The position numbers and the translations under genes are program-made. The notes under the pieces are model-generated. The model was given only the letters and a program-made list of their open reading frames with translations, made no database searches and was not told the origin of the DNA. From Acidobacteriota bacterium (GTDB lineage Bacteria; Acidobacteriota; Vicinamibacteria; Vicinamibacterales; Vicinamibacteraceae): a stretch of DNA of 29,258 nucleotides. Positions 8,431 through 16,210 of the stretch are shown piece after piece. Location: NCBI GenBank assembly GCA_023418055.1, contig JAEZDP010000288.1:1-29258 (forward strand), in the 5' to 3' direction. The number at the start of each line of letters is the position of its first letter. Position 1 is the first letter of the stretch.

Positions 8431-9324
8431 TCAGGGCACCTTCGACAAATCGAACGTCTCGGGAGCCTCGTACCCTCCCGGCACGTCCACGGCGGCGCCT
8501 GCGGCAGGCACCGGGCGTCCGAGCGCCCACAGCACGGCGTTGACCACCAGACGCCGCATCGACGCGTGCGTGAAGTCGGCGGGATGGCCGAGCGTCGTGA
8601 AGAACACCGGCGCGCCCTTGTAGCGGCGCGTCCACGCCACCGGCTGCGTCAGCGGGTACTCCGCTTCCCTGCCGGCCTTGTTCGAGTTGAGGCTGGTACC
8701 CTGCAGCAGCACCGTGTCCACCTCGTGCAACGGCGTCACGTGATACAGCCACGAGCGCGCCTCGAAGGGTTCCACGCCGTTGAGGATCTGGTGCGCACGC
8801 TGATCTGCCGCCAGCGCCACGGCAGTGCGCGACTGCGCACCGTGATGCGTAATCCACTTCTGACCGAAGACGTCGCGCCCGAACCCGTCGTTGAGCGCGC
8901 GCCGCGGGTGTCCCTCCGGGTAGAGAAAGGCGTGCGTCGTCGTCCGCAGGCCGATGAGCGGCTTGCCCGACTCGACAAACGCCAGGATGCGCTGGAGTTG
9001 GCCTTCGGGCAACGCGCGGAACCTCGTGAACATCACCAGGAGGTCGGCCGACTCGAGCGCTTCGAGGCCTTCGATGTTGTCCTTGGTCTGCGGGATGGGT
9101 CGCGCGTACGCCACCGTGGTTCGCATCCCGTACTGCTCTTCGAGGATGCGCGCCAGCATCGGCATGGTGATCTCCGACCGGTACTCGTCGTCGCCCGTGA
9201 CGAAGACGACGTGGGGGGGCGCCGCCGACGGCTGCGAGGCCGGCGTCTGGGCGTGCAGCGGCACGCAGAACCCAAGCACCAGCGCGGCGGTCAGGGAGAT
9301 GAGCGAGCGACGGACAGCGATCAT
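8431..9324 (-). CDS. ThuA-like domain protein, secreted
   Basis: ThuA-like (trehalose utilisation) class I glutamine-amidotransferase-like fold, 297 aa, with a signal peptide to about residue 25 (PLHAQ). Recognisable segments are VVFVTGDDEYRSE at the start of the domain, LLVMFTRFRALPEGQ, GKPLIGLRTTTHAF, HHGAQSRTAV, and the late PVAWTRRYKGAPVFFTTLGHPADF, typical of ThuA domains fused to or neighbouring PVC-type dehydrogenases. ThuA/ThuB proteins are linked to 3-keto-disaccharide metabolism in rhizobia; whether this member is catalytic is unknown. Its ATG overlaps the stop of the upstream dehydrogenase by 4 bp (ATGA), so the two are likely made together. Confidence 0.85.
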   Translation of the reverse strand: MIAVRRSLISLTAALVLGFCVPLHAQTPASQPSAAPPHVVFVTGDDEYRSEITMPMLARILEEQYGMRTTVAYARPIPQTKDNIEGLEALESADLLVMFTRFRALPEGQLQRILAFVESGKPLIGLRTTTHAFLYPEGHPRRALNDGFGRDVFGQKWITHHGAQSRTAVALAADQRAHQILNGVEPFEARSWLYHVTPLHEVDTVLLQGTSLNSNKAGREAEYPLTQPVAWTRRYKGAPVFFTTLGHPADFTHASMRRLVVNAVLWALGRPVPAAGAAVDVPGGYEAPETFDLSKVP

Positions 9325-12300
9325 CGTGACTCCGTGCCGGCAGGCTCGCGCACGACGTTCATCGTGCCGTTCATCGTCCGCCAGTGTCCGGGGAAGGTGC
9401 AGACGAAGGGGTAGCCGCCGGTTTCCTTGGGCGCCTTGAAGCGCAGACGCGCGGTTTCCCCGGGCCCGATGAGTTTGGTGGCCGCCAGGACCAGCGGCGT
9501 GTCTGGCACGAACTGCTTCGCGAAGCCATCGGGCGTGGCCGCCATCGCCTCGGCTGCGAGGGCCACCGTCTCCATGGCCCCCTGCGCGGTGATGAGGACG
9601 TTGTGCGGCATCTCGTCGGCGTTCACGAACACGATCTCGACGTCTTCACCGGCGTAGACCGAGAACTGCGTGAGGTCGTAGCGCATCTGCGCCTCGACGG
9701 CAGTGATGGTGATCTGCCGCACCGTGAGCGCCGCCAGGTCCGCATCGAGCGACGCCCGTTCGGCGGCCGGAAGCGTCTCGGCCAGTGCGCGCCCAAAGGC
9801 AACGGCCTGTCGGAACGGCACGCCGGCGCGTTCGGCCGACGGCACCGTCCGCGCATAGGCAATGACCTGTCCGGCGACAGGCGCCACCGCTGCTCGCGGC
9901 CAGGCCTCGAGCGGCACGGCACGCAGCGCGGCGATGGCATCGGCCGCGTCGCCGCGGCCCTCCTCGAGGCGCCGCGCGAGCAACTCCACGGTCGCGGCCT
10001 CCCTGCCCGGCACGTCGCTCAGCGCCTGCATCGCGGCGCGCGCAACCGCCGCGGGGTCGGGCGGGCCCGGCATCAGACGGTGCGTCGTCACGCGGGTGCT
10101 GAGCCCGTCCCGCGCGAAGACCGCGGTGCGGTTCGTATCGAGCACGGCGACATGCAGCGTACCCTGGCTGCCGGGCCGTCCCTCCTCGGGCAGTCGGACG
10201 ATGACTTCGTCGAGTGGCACGTCGCCGCCGAGGTCCACTTCCCACCAGGGGCTGGCCTCCTGGCTGGTGAAGGCGATGCCGGCCGGCACACTGGTCCCCT
10301 CCTGCACGCTCGTGAGTCGCCCGTCCACGCCGTTGGCGGCATGTCCGCCAACCGCGCCGCTCGACACCGTGCTCGACTGGGTGGCCGGCTTCGCGCTGGC
10401 GACGTTCACGCCGTCTCGCAACACCTCGACCTCGGCCAGCAACACCGTGCGGTCGCGCCCAGGAGCGGTGATGCGCACATAGCGTCCCGCGACGCCGTGC
10501 GGCTGCGCTGACGCTGGGCGTGCCGCAGATGGCGCACCGGCCCGGCCGCCAACGGCGTCGGCCGAGAGCGTCTCGACGATCAACGGATACAGGGCCTCGC
10601 GATGGGCCGTGTCGGGCATCAGTCTGACGGCCCGGACGAGATCCACCCGGCCGCCGCCCTCGGAGGCCGTACGCCAGGCACGCTCCACCCCACCGTCGGC
10701 CCGAACCACGGCAGCCCACGCCCCCTCACGCGTGGCGTCGTTGTTGGCCTGGCGCGCCAGGGCCTCGAGCGCCACCCTCGAAGCGCGCAGGTGCGCAGGA
10801 TCGCCGTTCGCCAGCATGCCGGCCAGGTCGGCGCTGGCCGCCGCGCTGCCAGGCTGCCCGTCGAGGCGCTCCAGTGCCGCGACGATCTCGTCAATCGGCG
10901 AACGTCCCGAGGCGGACGCCAACGCCGCGGCTGCCCTGGCGCGGTGCGACACCTCGACACCCGGGCGCTGCAACAACTCGTGCAACACCGGCGTGCTGTC
11001 GGGCAGGGCGGTCAGTTCGCGGGGCTCCAGACGTTCCAGCAGATATGCGAGACCGGCGGGGTTGTCAGCCGCCAGCCGCCGGCCCGACGTCAGCGCCGGC
11101 TTCCATCTGGGCGCGAGGGTCGTGATGGTCGAATCGAGCGCGTACTGCAGGTAGTAGTCAGTCGGATGACGCAGCGACTCGAGCGCCATCTCGGCGGCCT
11201 CGGCGGTCGGCACGAAGCTCGCCGCCCGCACCGCTTCCAGCCGCACCCGTGGCTCGGCATCGACGACACGGGCCGCCAGCAACGCCATCGCATCGTCCAC
11301 CCGGTCGAACCAGTGCTGCAGCACGCGGACGGCCGCCGCGCGCGCCCTGAACTCGCGCGCGTCGAGCAGCCGCTTCAGGAGCGGCGTCTCGACGACGTCG
11401 TGATGCTGGAGGACCCACAGCGCCTCGAGCAGATGGTGTTCGTGGTCGGCATCCTTCGGGTCCAGCGCCGCGACCCAGGCGCGCAAGGCCCGGACTACGG
11501 CCTCGGTCGGCTGGTCGCGCAGCGCCAGCCTGGCCCAATACCGGGTACGGTCCTCGTAGGCTTTCAGGAACTCGAGCTGCCGCTCGATGGGCTGCCCGTG
11601 AATGCGCGGTCGCTCGACCAGCGGACGGCCTTTGGCCGTCACCCGCCAGACGCGCCCGTGGGTCTTGTCGCGGCGAGGGTCGCGCAGCGAGAACTGCATG
11701 TGCCCGATGAGCGGGTTGAACCAGTCCACCACGTACAACGCCCCGTCAGGACCGAACTGCATCGCCACCGGGCGGAAGTTCACGTCTGTCGATTGCAGCA
11801 GCGGCTCGATCTCGATGCCGACAAAGCCAGACCCCTCCTCGACCGTCCGGTACTGCTTGGTGCCGTGGAACCCGATGACGTTGTTGATGAGGAAGTTGCC
11901 TTGCGCCTCGTCCGGGAAGTGGCGGCTCGAGACGAACTCGACGCCCGAGGTGGGCCGCACCTTGGTGAGGGTCCACTCCTTCATCGAGCGCTGCTTGCGC
12001 GGGTAATCCACGTGCCCCGAGAACGCCGTGCCGAAGTAGTTGCTGCCGCCCGACGCATCGGACACGAAGTTCTGCCCCCAGCGGTCGACGGTGTGCCCCC
12101 ACGGATTGGCGAACGGGTACGAGACGAAGACGCTCAGCTTCTCGGTCCTTGGTTCGTAACGGAACACTGACGCGTTTTCGACGCGAACCGGACCGTACGG
12201 TGTCTCGACCTGCGAGTGCAGGAACGTGCCCTCCTGGAAGTACAACCCTCCGCCCGGTCCCCACGTGAAGGCACTGAGCGCGTGATGGCTGTCTTCCGTG

Positions 12301-12815
12301 CCGAAGCCGTGAAGCACGACCCGACGCTCGTCGGCGCGCCCATCGCCGTCGGTGTCGCGCAGGAACATCAGGTTGGGCTGTTGCGAGACGTAGGCGCCGC
12401 CGTCGCCGAGTTCGAACCCCATCGGCACGTAGAGCTTGTCGGCAAACACCGTGAGCGCGTCGGCCTTCCCGTCCTCGTCGGTGTCCTCGAGGATGACGAG
12501 CTTGTCATCGGGCTCCTCGCCCGGAAAGTAATGCGGATAGGTCGGCGAGGTGAGCACCCACAGCCGTCCCCGATAGTCCCACGTCATGGCGAGGGGGTTG
12601 CCGAGCTCTGGGAACTGCTCCTCGGAGGCAAAGAGGCTGACCTCATAGCCGTCGGCCGTGTTGATGCGCTGGAGCGCGATGTCGACGTCCTCCGAGGCCA
12701 GGTCGAGCGCGCCCCCCTTGTCAGGCTCCGGCGGAGCCGTCTGCGCCAGCGCGGGAGTCACGCTGCCAGCGAGGAGCCCTGCGGCCAGGACCGTCGCCGC
12801 CACATGTCTCGTCAT
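9321..12815 (-). CDS. PVC-type dehydrogenase-like beta-propeller with HEAT, F5/8-C and azurin-like copper domains
   Basis: Secreted multidomain protein of 1164 aa. Signal peptide about 1-25 (PALAQ). Residues about 40-400 form the PVC-type membrane-bound dehydrogenase propeller (GNPLAMTWDYRGRLWVL, GPDGALYVVDWFNPLIGH) with calcium-loop-like DTDEDGKAD (111-119) and DTDGDGRAD (154-162). A helical HEAT-like region spans about 420-740. A discoidin/F5-8 type C-like domain lies about 770-910 (NGVDGRLTS, SPWWEVDLGG). The C-terminus is cupredoxin: His1071 (MPHNV), Cys1139, His1144 and Met1148 in CTFPGHWRTM, the exact azurin ligand spacing. No CxxCH is present, unlike the paralogue at 17728-20574. The gene overlaps both neighbours by 4 bp. 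Likely role: periplasmic oxidation of a sugar or alcohol, with electrons leaving through copper (inference). Confidence 0.88.
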   Translation of the reverse strand: MTRHVAATVLAAGLLAGSVTPALAQTAPPEPDKGGALDLASEDVDIALQRINTADGYEVSLFASEEQFPELGNPLAMTWDYRGRLWVLTSPTYPHYFPGEEPDDKLVILEDTDEDGKADALTVFADKLYVPMGFELGDGGAYVSQQPNLMFLRDTDGDGRADERRVVLHGFGTEDSHHALSAFTWGPGGGLYFQEGTFLHSQVETPYGPVRVENASVFRYEPRTEKLSVFVSYPFANPWGHTVDRWGQNFVSDASGGSNYFGTAFSGHVDYPRKQRSMKEWTLTKVRPTSGVEFVSSRHFPDEAQGNFLINNVIGFHGTKQYRTVEEGSGFVGIEIEPLLQSTDVNFRPVAMQFGPDGALYVVDWFNPLIGHMQFSLRDPRRDKTHGRVWRVTAKGRPLVERPRIHGQPIERQLEFLKAYEDRTRYWARLALRDQPTEAVVRALRAWVAALDPKDADHEHHLLEALWVLQHHDVVETPLLKRLLDAREFRARAAAVRVLQHWFDRVDDAMALLAARVVDAEPRVRLEAVRAASFVPTAEAAEMALESLRHPTDYYLQYALDSTITTLAPRWKPALTSGRRLAADNPAGLAYLLERLEPRELTALPDSTPVLHELLQRPGVEVSHRARAAAALASASGRSPIDEIVAALERLDGQPGSAAASADLAGMLANGDPAHLRASRVALEALARQANNDATREGAWAAVVRADGGVERAWRTASEGGGRVDLVRAVRLMPDTAHREALYPLIVETLSADAVGGRAGAPSAARPASAQPHGVAGRYVRITAPGRDRTVLLAEVEVLRDGVNVASAKPATQSSTVSSGAVGGHAANGVDGRLTSVQEGTSVPAGIAFTSQEASPWWEVDLGGDVPLDEVIVRLPEEGRPGSQGTLHVAVLDTNRTAVFARDGLSTRVTTHRLMPGPPDPAAVARAAMQALSDVPGREAATVELLARRLEEGRGDAADAIAALRAVPLEAWPRAAVAPVAGQVIAYARTVPSAERAGVPFRQAVAFGRALAETLPAAERASLDADLAALTVRQITITAVEAQMRYDLTQFSVYAGEDVEIVFVNADEMPHNVLITAQGAMETVALAAEAMAATPDGFAKQFVPDTPLVLAATKLIGPGETARLRFKAPKETGGYPFVCTFPGHWRTMNGTMNVVREPAGTESR

Positions 12816-13882
12816 GGCTGCCTCCGCGCCGCCGCCGCGCTCTCGGGCACTGCCACGTCCGGGTACCGAACGCCGCGCAGGGCACGCGCCGCCTGCCAGA
12901 TCGCACGTTCGCGTTCGGCCACCATGTCGTCGAGCTTCTGCATCTCTCCGGGGAAGTTGACCGCGCCGAACGGCTCCACCCGACGCCCGACGATGTACTC
13001 GGCGTTGACCGGCCGAAAGCGGTAGAAGAACTGCTGGTTCTTGTCGCGGATGCGCTCGCGCAACGCCTCGAGGCCACGCACTTCGGCGGCCGAGGCCACG
13101 CGCATCGACGAGGGCTCAGCGCCGAGCCCCTGCAGCAGGAGGCCGGCCACGAACCGGTCGCCTTCTTCGTTCAGGTGCATGCCGTTGATCGTGAGGGGGC
13201 GCGCCGCTCGGGACATGGCCTCGGCTGTCGGGGTGAAGAGATCGACGAAGGCCACGCCGCGTGCGGCGGCCACCTCGCGCATGGCCTCGGTGTATTGCGC
13301 CAGCTCACGGTTGCGTGCCTCCACGTCCACGTGGACCAGCCGGTCCAGCCGCTCGTGCGCGATCGGTGACACCAGCACCACGCGTGGAGGGGTCGACCCG
13401 TTGTAGCGCGCCGCCTGATGCGCACGCAGGTACGCGTCGAGGTCGCGCGTGAACGCCGGCAGGCCCGCCTCGCCCTCGAACGACTCGTTCACCCCGAAGA
13501 ACGCCAGCACGACGTCGGCCTGCTGCCTGGCCAGGTGGGTCGGCGTGTCGCCGAAGTTCAGCGGCCGGGGCTGGAGGGTCAGCGTGTCGGCGCTCCAGCC
13601 AAGGTTCCTCACGGTGAGGTCGAGGTCGGCAAACCGCGTGGCCAACTGCGTCTCGAAGTGGTTGAAGAGCTGCAACCGCTCCGCGAGCGTGTTGCCGACG
13701 ATGGCAATCCGATCGTGCGCGCGCAGTTCGAACCGCGGCGGGGCGGGTGCGGGCTGCGCAGCGGCGGGACCGGCCAGGACCGCGACCAGCCCAACAACGG
13801 CCGCCCTCCCACGCCAGGCGCACGCGTGGCGATTCGATGATGAGGCACGCGATACCGAAGACAGCCGTTTCAGATCGAACAT
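12812..13882 (-). CDS. SGNH/GDSL-like hydrolase, secreted, with altered catalytic motifs
   Basis: SGNH-fold protein of 356 aa, signal segment about 25-42. Block I reads IVGNTLAER (Gly63-Asn64-Thr65) where GDS is usual; block II NLGWSADT (Gly95); block III FFGVNES (Gly130, Asn132); block V INGMHLNEEG, giving Asn233-x-x-His236 instead of Asp-x-x-His. The oxyanion and histidine positions are kept, but the serine nucleophile and aspartate are replaced. The C-terminal part has YRFRPVNAEYIVGRR and NFPGEMQKLDDMVAERE, common in SGNH proteins encoded next to PVC-type dehydrogenases. The ATG at 13882 has AGGAG 6 nt upstream; an ATG at 13897 would place that site inside the gene. The stop overlaps the dehydrogenase start (ATGA). 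It may be a sugar-ester hydrolase or a binding partner. Confidence 0.8.
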   Translation of the reverse strand: MFDLKRLSSVSRASSSNRHACAWRGRAAVVGLVAVLAGPAAAQPAPAPPRFELRAHDRIAIVGNTLAERLQLFNHFETQLATRFADLDLTVRNLGWSADTLTLQPRPLNFGDTPTHLARQQADVVLAFFGVNESFEGEAGLPAFTRDLDAYLRAHQAARYNGSTPPRVVLVSPIAHERLDRLVHVDVEARNRELAQYTEAMREVAAARGVAFVDLFTPTAEAMSRAARPLTINGMHLNEEGDRFVAGLLLQGLGAEPSSMRVASAAEVRGLEALRERIRDKNQQFFYRFRPVNAEYIVGRRVEPFGAVNFPGEMQKLDDMVAERERAIWQAARALRGVRYPDVAVPESAAAARRQP

Positions 13883-13931
13883 GGCGGCTCCTGCCATTGA
13901 TTAGCCCTGCAAAGGCCCTCATCATAGCGCC
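13883..13931. promoter_or_regulatory. Compact divergent promoter region
   Basis: Only 49 bp separate the divergent starts of the SGNH-like gene (13882) and the TMEM220-like gene (13932). On the minus strand TATGAT (complement of 13921-13926) is a good -10 candidate about 39 bp before the SGNH ATG, but no clear -35 is seen. The plus-strand gene has no Shine-Dalgarno sequence close to its ATG and may be leaderless. Confidence 0.3.
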
Positions 13932-14309
13932 ATGTCGTGGCTGCATGGGGTGATGACCGCCCTGTTCCTGTTGAGCGCGGGCCTGCAACTGAACGACCCC
14001 GACCCTGGCGCCTGGGTCGCCATCTACCTCGCAGCCGCCGGCTTGTCGGCCGTGGCGGCCTCCGGGCGTCATCCGGCGTGGCGTCGGCCCGTGGCGCTGG
14101 CCGTGGCGGTGGTGGCGTTGGTGTGGGCCCTGGCCGTGGCGTTCTCGTCCCCCCGGCTGCCGCCGTTCGTGGCGCTCTTTGGCGACTGGGAGATGCACGG
14201 CGCCGGCATCGAGGAGCGGCGGGAGACGCTCGGCCTCCTCATCCTGTCGTGCTGGTGCACGTTCATCGCGCTCCCCGCGCGCCGACGGCTCAATCGGGCA
14301 GGGTTCTGA
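13932..14309 (+). CDS. TMEM220-like small membrane protein
   Basis: Predicted 125-aa inner-membrane protein of unknown function. It carries the TMEM220 family pattern: a first helix LHGVMTALFLLSAGLQLNDPDPGAW with the conserved LNDPDP motif, a second helix from WVAIYLAAAGLSAVAA, a third (VALAVAVVALVWALAVAF), and a late IEERRETLGLLIL before the last helix. The gene is an isolated plus-strand insertion in a long minus-strand region, 49 bp from a divergent start. It ends with a 20-bp convergent overlap with the DUF1080 gene, so both 3' ends share sequence. Confidence 0.75.
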   Translation: MSWLHGVMTALFLLSAGLQLNDPDPGAWVAIYLAAAGLSAVAASGRHPAWRRPVALAVAVVALVWALAVAFSSPRLPPFVALFGDWEMHGAGIEERRETLGLLILSCWCTFIALPARRRLNRAGF

Positions 14310-15075
14310 GCCGGATGTTCCTGAACTCGACCTTCATCGGCGGGCCGGTGTGCATCTGGAATCCGATGAGGCCCGACGCCGCCCTGGCCTTCTCGTCGTC
14401 GTCCACGGCCACGCTCATGACGTGGCCGTTGAGGATGTGCACCAGCATGTGACCCCGGGCGATGACGTGGAAGCTGTTCCAGTCGCCCGGCCTGATGTGG
14501 GCCTTCAGCGCGTCGCCGTCACCCAGGCTGCCGATGATCCGCGGGGGGCCGTCGCCCGTCATCCACGTGCTCTGCCCACGCAGCGCCAGAAAGCCTCGTC
14601 CCCGCTCCTCGTACAGCTGTCCGGTGTAGGTGTTCTGGAAGTCGATGTCGGCCTGGTAGCCCTTGAGCACCCAGGCCCCGACGTCGGGGGCTTCCGTGCT
14701 CCTGTACTGGATGCCGCTGTTGGTGCTGTTCATGCGGTACTCGAGCTTGAGCTCGAAGTTGGCCGGCTCGCCGCCCCGCCACACCAGGAACGTGTTGCGC
14801 GGCAGGGGCCGCTCGGCCGTGCTCTCGCCCACGATGGCGCCGCCCTCGACGCGCCAGAACGCGGGGTCGCCGTCCCAGCCCTCGAGCGACCTGCCGTCGA
14901 AGATCGACGTGAAGCCGGTGCTGTCGGCAGGGTCGAGCGGTACGGGCATGTTGCGCTGCGCATGTGCGCTCGCGGCACACACCAGCCACACGACGACGAC
15001 CGTGGCGATGCGACGGACCCGCACAGCGTAGGACATCCCGAACCATTTGGCGCGGGGGCGAAGGGTGGCACTCAT
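14290..15075 (-). CDS. DUF1080 (3-keto-disaccharide hydrolase-type) secreted protein
   Basis: Secreted 261-aa protein with a signal peptide to about residue 39 (ASAHAQ) and one concanavalin-like DUF1080 domain from about residue 54. Recognisable segments are FTSIFDGRSLEGWDGDPAFW, GGAIVGEST, FELKLEYRMNSTNSGIQYRS, WVLKGYQADID, GDWNSFHVIARGHMLVHILNGH and the final GLIGFQMHTGPPMKVEFRNIRL. Members of this family hydrolyse 3-keto-glycosides, and many are of unknown activity. AGGAG lies 8 nt before the ATG at 15075, and the upstream Fe-S gene stops 22 bp away, so it is probably the last gene of that transcript. Together with the ThuA-like gene it is the main hint of keto-sugar chemistry here. Confidence 0.9.
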   Translation of the reverse strand: MSATLRPRAKWFGMSYAVRVRRIATVVVVWLVCAASAHAQRNMPVPLDPADSTGFTSIFDGRSLEGWDGDPAFWRVEGGAIVGESTAERPLPRNTFLVWRGGEPANFELKLEYRMNSTNSGIQYRSTEAPDVGAWVLKGYQADIDFQNTYTGQLYEERGRGFLALRGQSTWMTGDGPPRIIGSLGDGDALKAHIRPGDWNSFHVIARGHMLVHILNGHVMSVAVDDDEKARAASGLIGFQMHTGPPMKVEFRNIRLRTLPD

Positions 15076-15097
15076 CTGATGCTCCTGTCAGCGACGG

Positions 15098-16210
15098 CTA
15101 ACGCACCACAATGGCCGCGGCCAGCGTCTCGTACAGCCCCACGACCTCGGCCTCGGCCGGTGCGTTGGCGCGCAGATGGCGGAGGCAGGCCGGGTCTTCG
15201 GTGACGAGCAGGCGTGCACCCGCCTGCGCGGCGTCGGCGAAGCGTGCCGCGGCGAGACGGGCGGCGATGGCCGGCTGCACCACGTCGAGCCCGCCGATGG
15301 CCCCGCAGGGATGGGCGCGCTGCTCGCGCCAGAACATCCGGCATTCGGTGCCGTTGGCAAGCACGGCGCGCGCAAGCGTCCGCGGAGCCGCGTGGTCACG
15401 CGCGACCCGTGCGCTGTGACACGGGTCGTGATACGCCCAGGGGCGCGTCTCGTTGGAGGCCTCGAGTGCCAGGTGCCCGCCCTCGAGCGCCTCGGCCAGC
15501 ACCGTCGTCACTTCACGGACCGCCACGCCGTCCGGCCACGGCACCCCGAGGCGCTCGCCGTACAGACGCTCGAAGGCGAACCGGTCGGCCGGCGCGAGCA
15601 CCAGCACCTCGCGGCAGCCCGCGGCCTCGACGTCGGCGACGACGGCCCGCGCCTGTGCGGCGGCGGTGTCGGGATAGCCCAGTGAACTGGCGAGGTGCCC
15701 GTTCGGGCGGCCCTCCGCCACGAGTACCACGCGATGGCCCGCGGCATCGAGCAGGCGGACGACGGCGCTCACCGTGTCGTCGCCGGCCACGGCGCCCTCA
15801 CCCACAAACAGTGCGGTGTCGGCCGTCGTGGCGGCCGGCCGTGCGGCAGGCGGCAGGTCGGCATCGCTGTGACCCCTGGCGATCCGGTCGTGCAGCGTCA
15901 CGACCGCCGCCGGTGCCAGCCCCGCGGCGACGATGGCGGCGCGTGCCGCCGCGATGGCGTCGGGCAAGGGCTGTCCCGTAGCGCAGTGCGCCTGGCACAG
16001 CCCACAGTCGGCGCAGCCGTACATCGCGTCGACGACATCGGGCGTCCACGACACCACGCCGCGGCGCTCCGAGGCGATGAGCATGCCCCAGCCGTGGGGC
16101 GTCAGCGTCTCGCGCTGAGTAACGTGGCCGACAGGGCATGCCTGGCGGCACATCCAGCAGTAGCGGCACCCTTCGGTCGTGTGGGTGAGGTCGGTGGCGA
16201 GCGGGTTCAT
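15098..16210 (-). CDS. GlpC/GlcF-like (Fe-S)-binding oxidoreductase subunit
   Basis: 370-aa electron-transfer subunit related to GlpC, GlcF and LutA. Two ferredoxin-type 4Fe-4S motifs lie at the N-terminus: Cys15, 18, 21, 25 (CRYCWMCRQACPVG) and Cys66, 69, 72, 76 (CADCGLCQAHC). A C-terminal CCG-type domain has HDPCHSARV (Cys264), Cys290 and a degenerate PCGAIGG (Cys302) in place of CCGxGG. No signal peptide is seen. The ATG at 16210 overlaps the stop of the FAD-linked oxidase (ATGA), giving a two-subunit FAD/Fe-S oxidase like GlcDF, with electrons passing from FAD through Fe-S clusters to the quinone pool (family knowledge). An in-frame upstream start at 16300 lies inside the oxidase gene and is rejected. 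Confidence 0.88.
   Translation of the reverse strand: MNPLATDLTHTTEGCRYCWMCRQACPVGHVTQRETLTPHGWGMLIASERRGVVSWTPDVVDAMYGCADCGLCQAHCATGQPLPDAIAAARAAIVAAGLAPAAVVTLHDRIARGHSDADLPPAARPAATTADTALFVGEGAVAGDDTVSAVVRLLDAAGHRVVLVAEGRPNGHLASSLGYPDTAAAQARAVVADVEAAGCREVLVLAPADRFAFERLYGERLGVPWPDGVAVREVTTVLAEALEGGHLALEASNETRPWAYHDPCHSARVARDHAAPRTLARAVLANGTECRMFWREQRAHPCGAIGGLDVVQPAIAARLAAARFADAAQAGARLLVTEDPACLRHLRANAPAEAEVVGLYETLAAAIVVR

Noticed and set aside
10602..12170. Plus-strand frame of about 520 codons antisense to the azurin-bearing dehydrogenase
   Set aside because: No recognisable motif and low-complexity Arg/Gln composition; the opposite strand encodes a clear multidomain protein.
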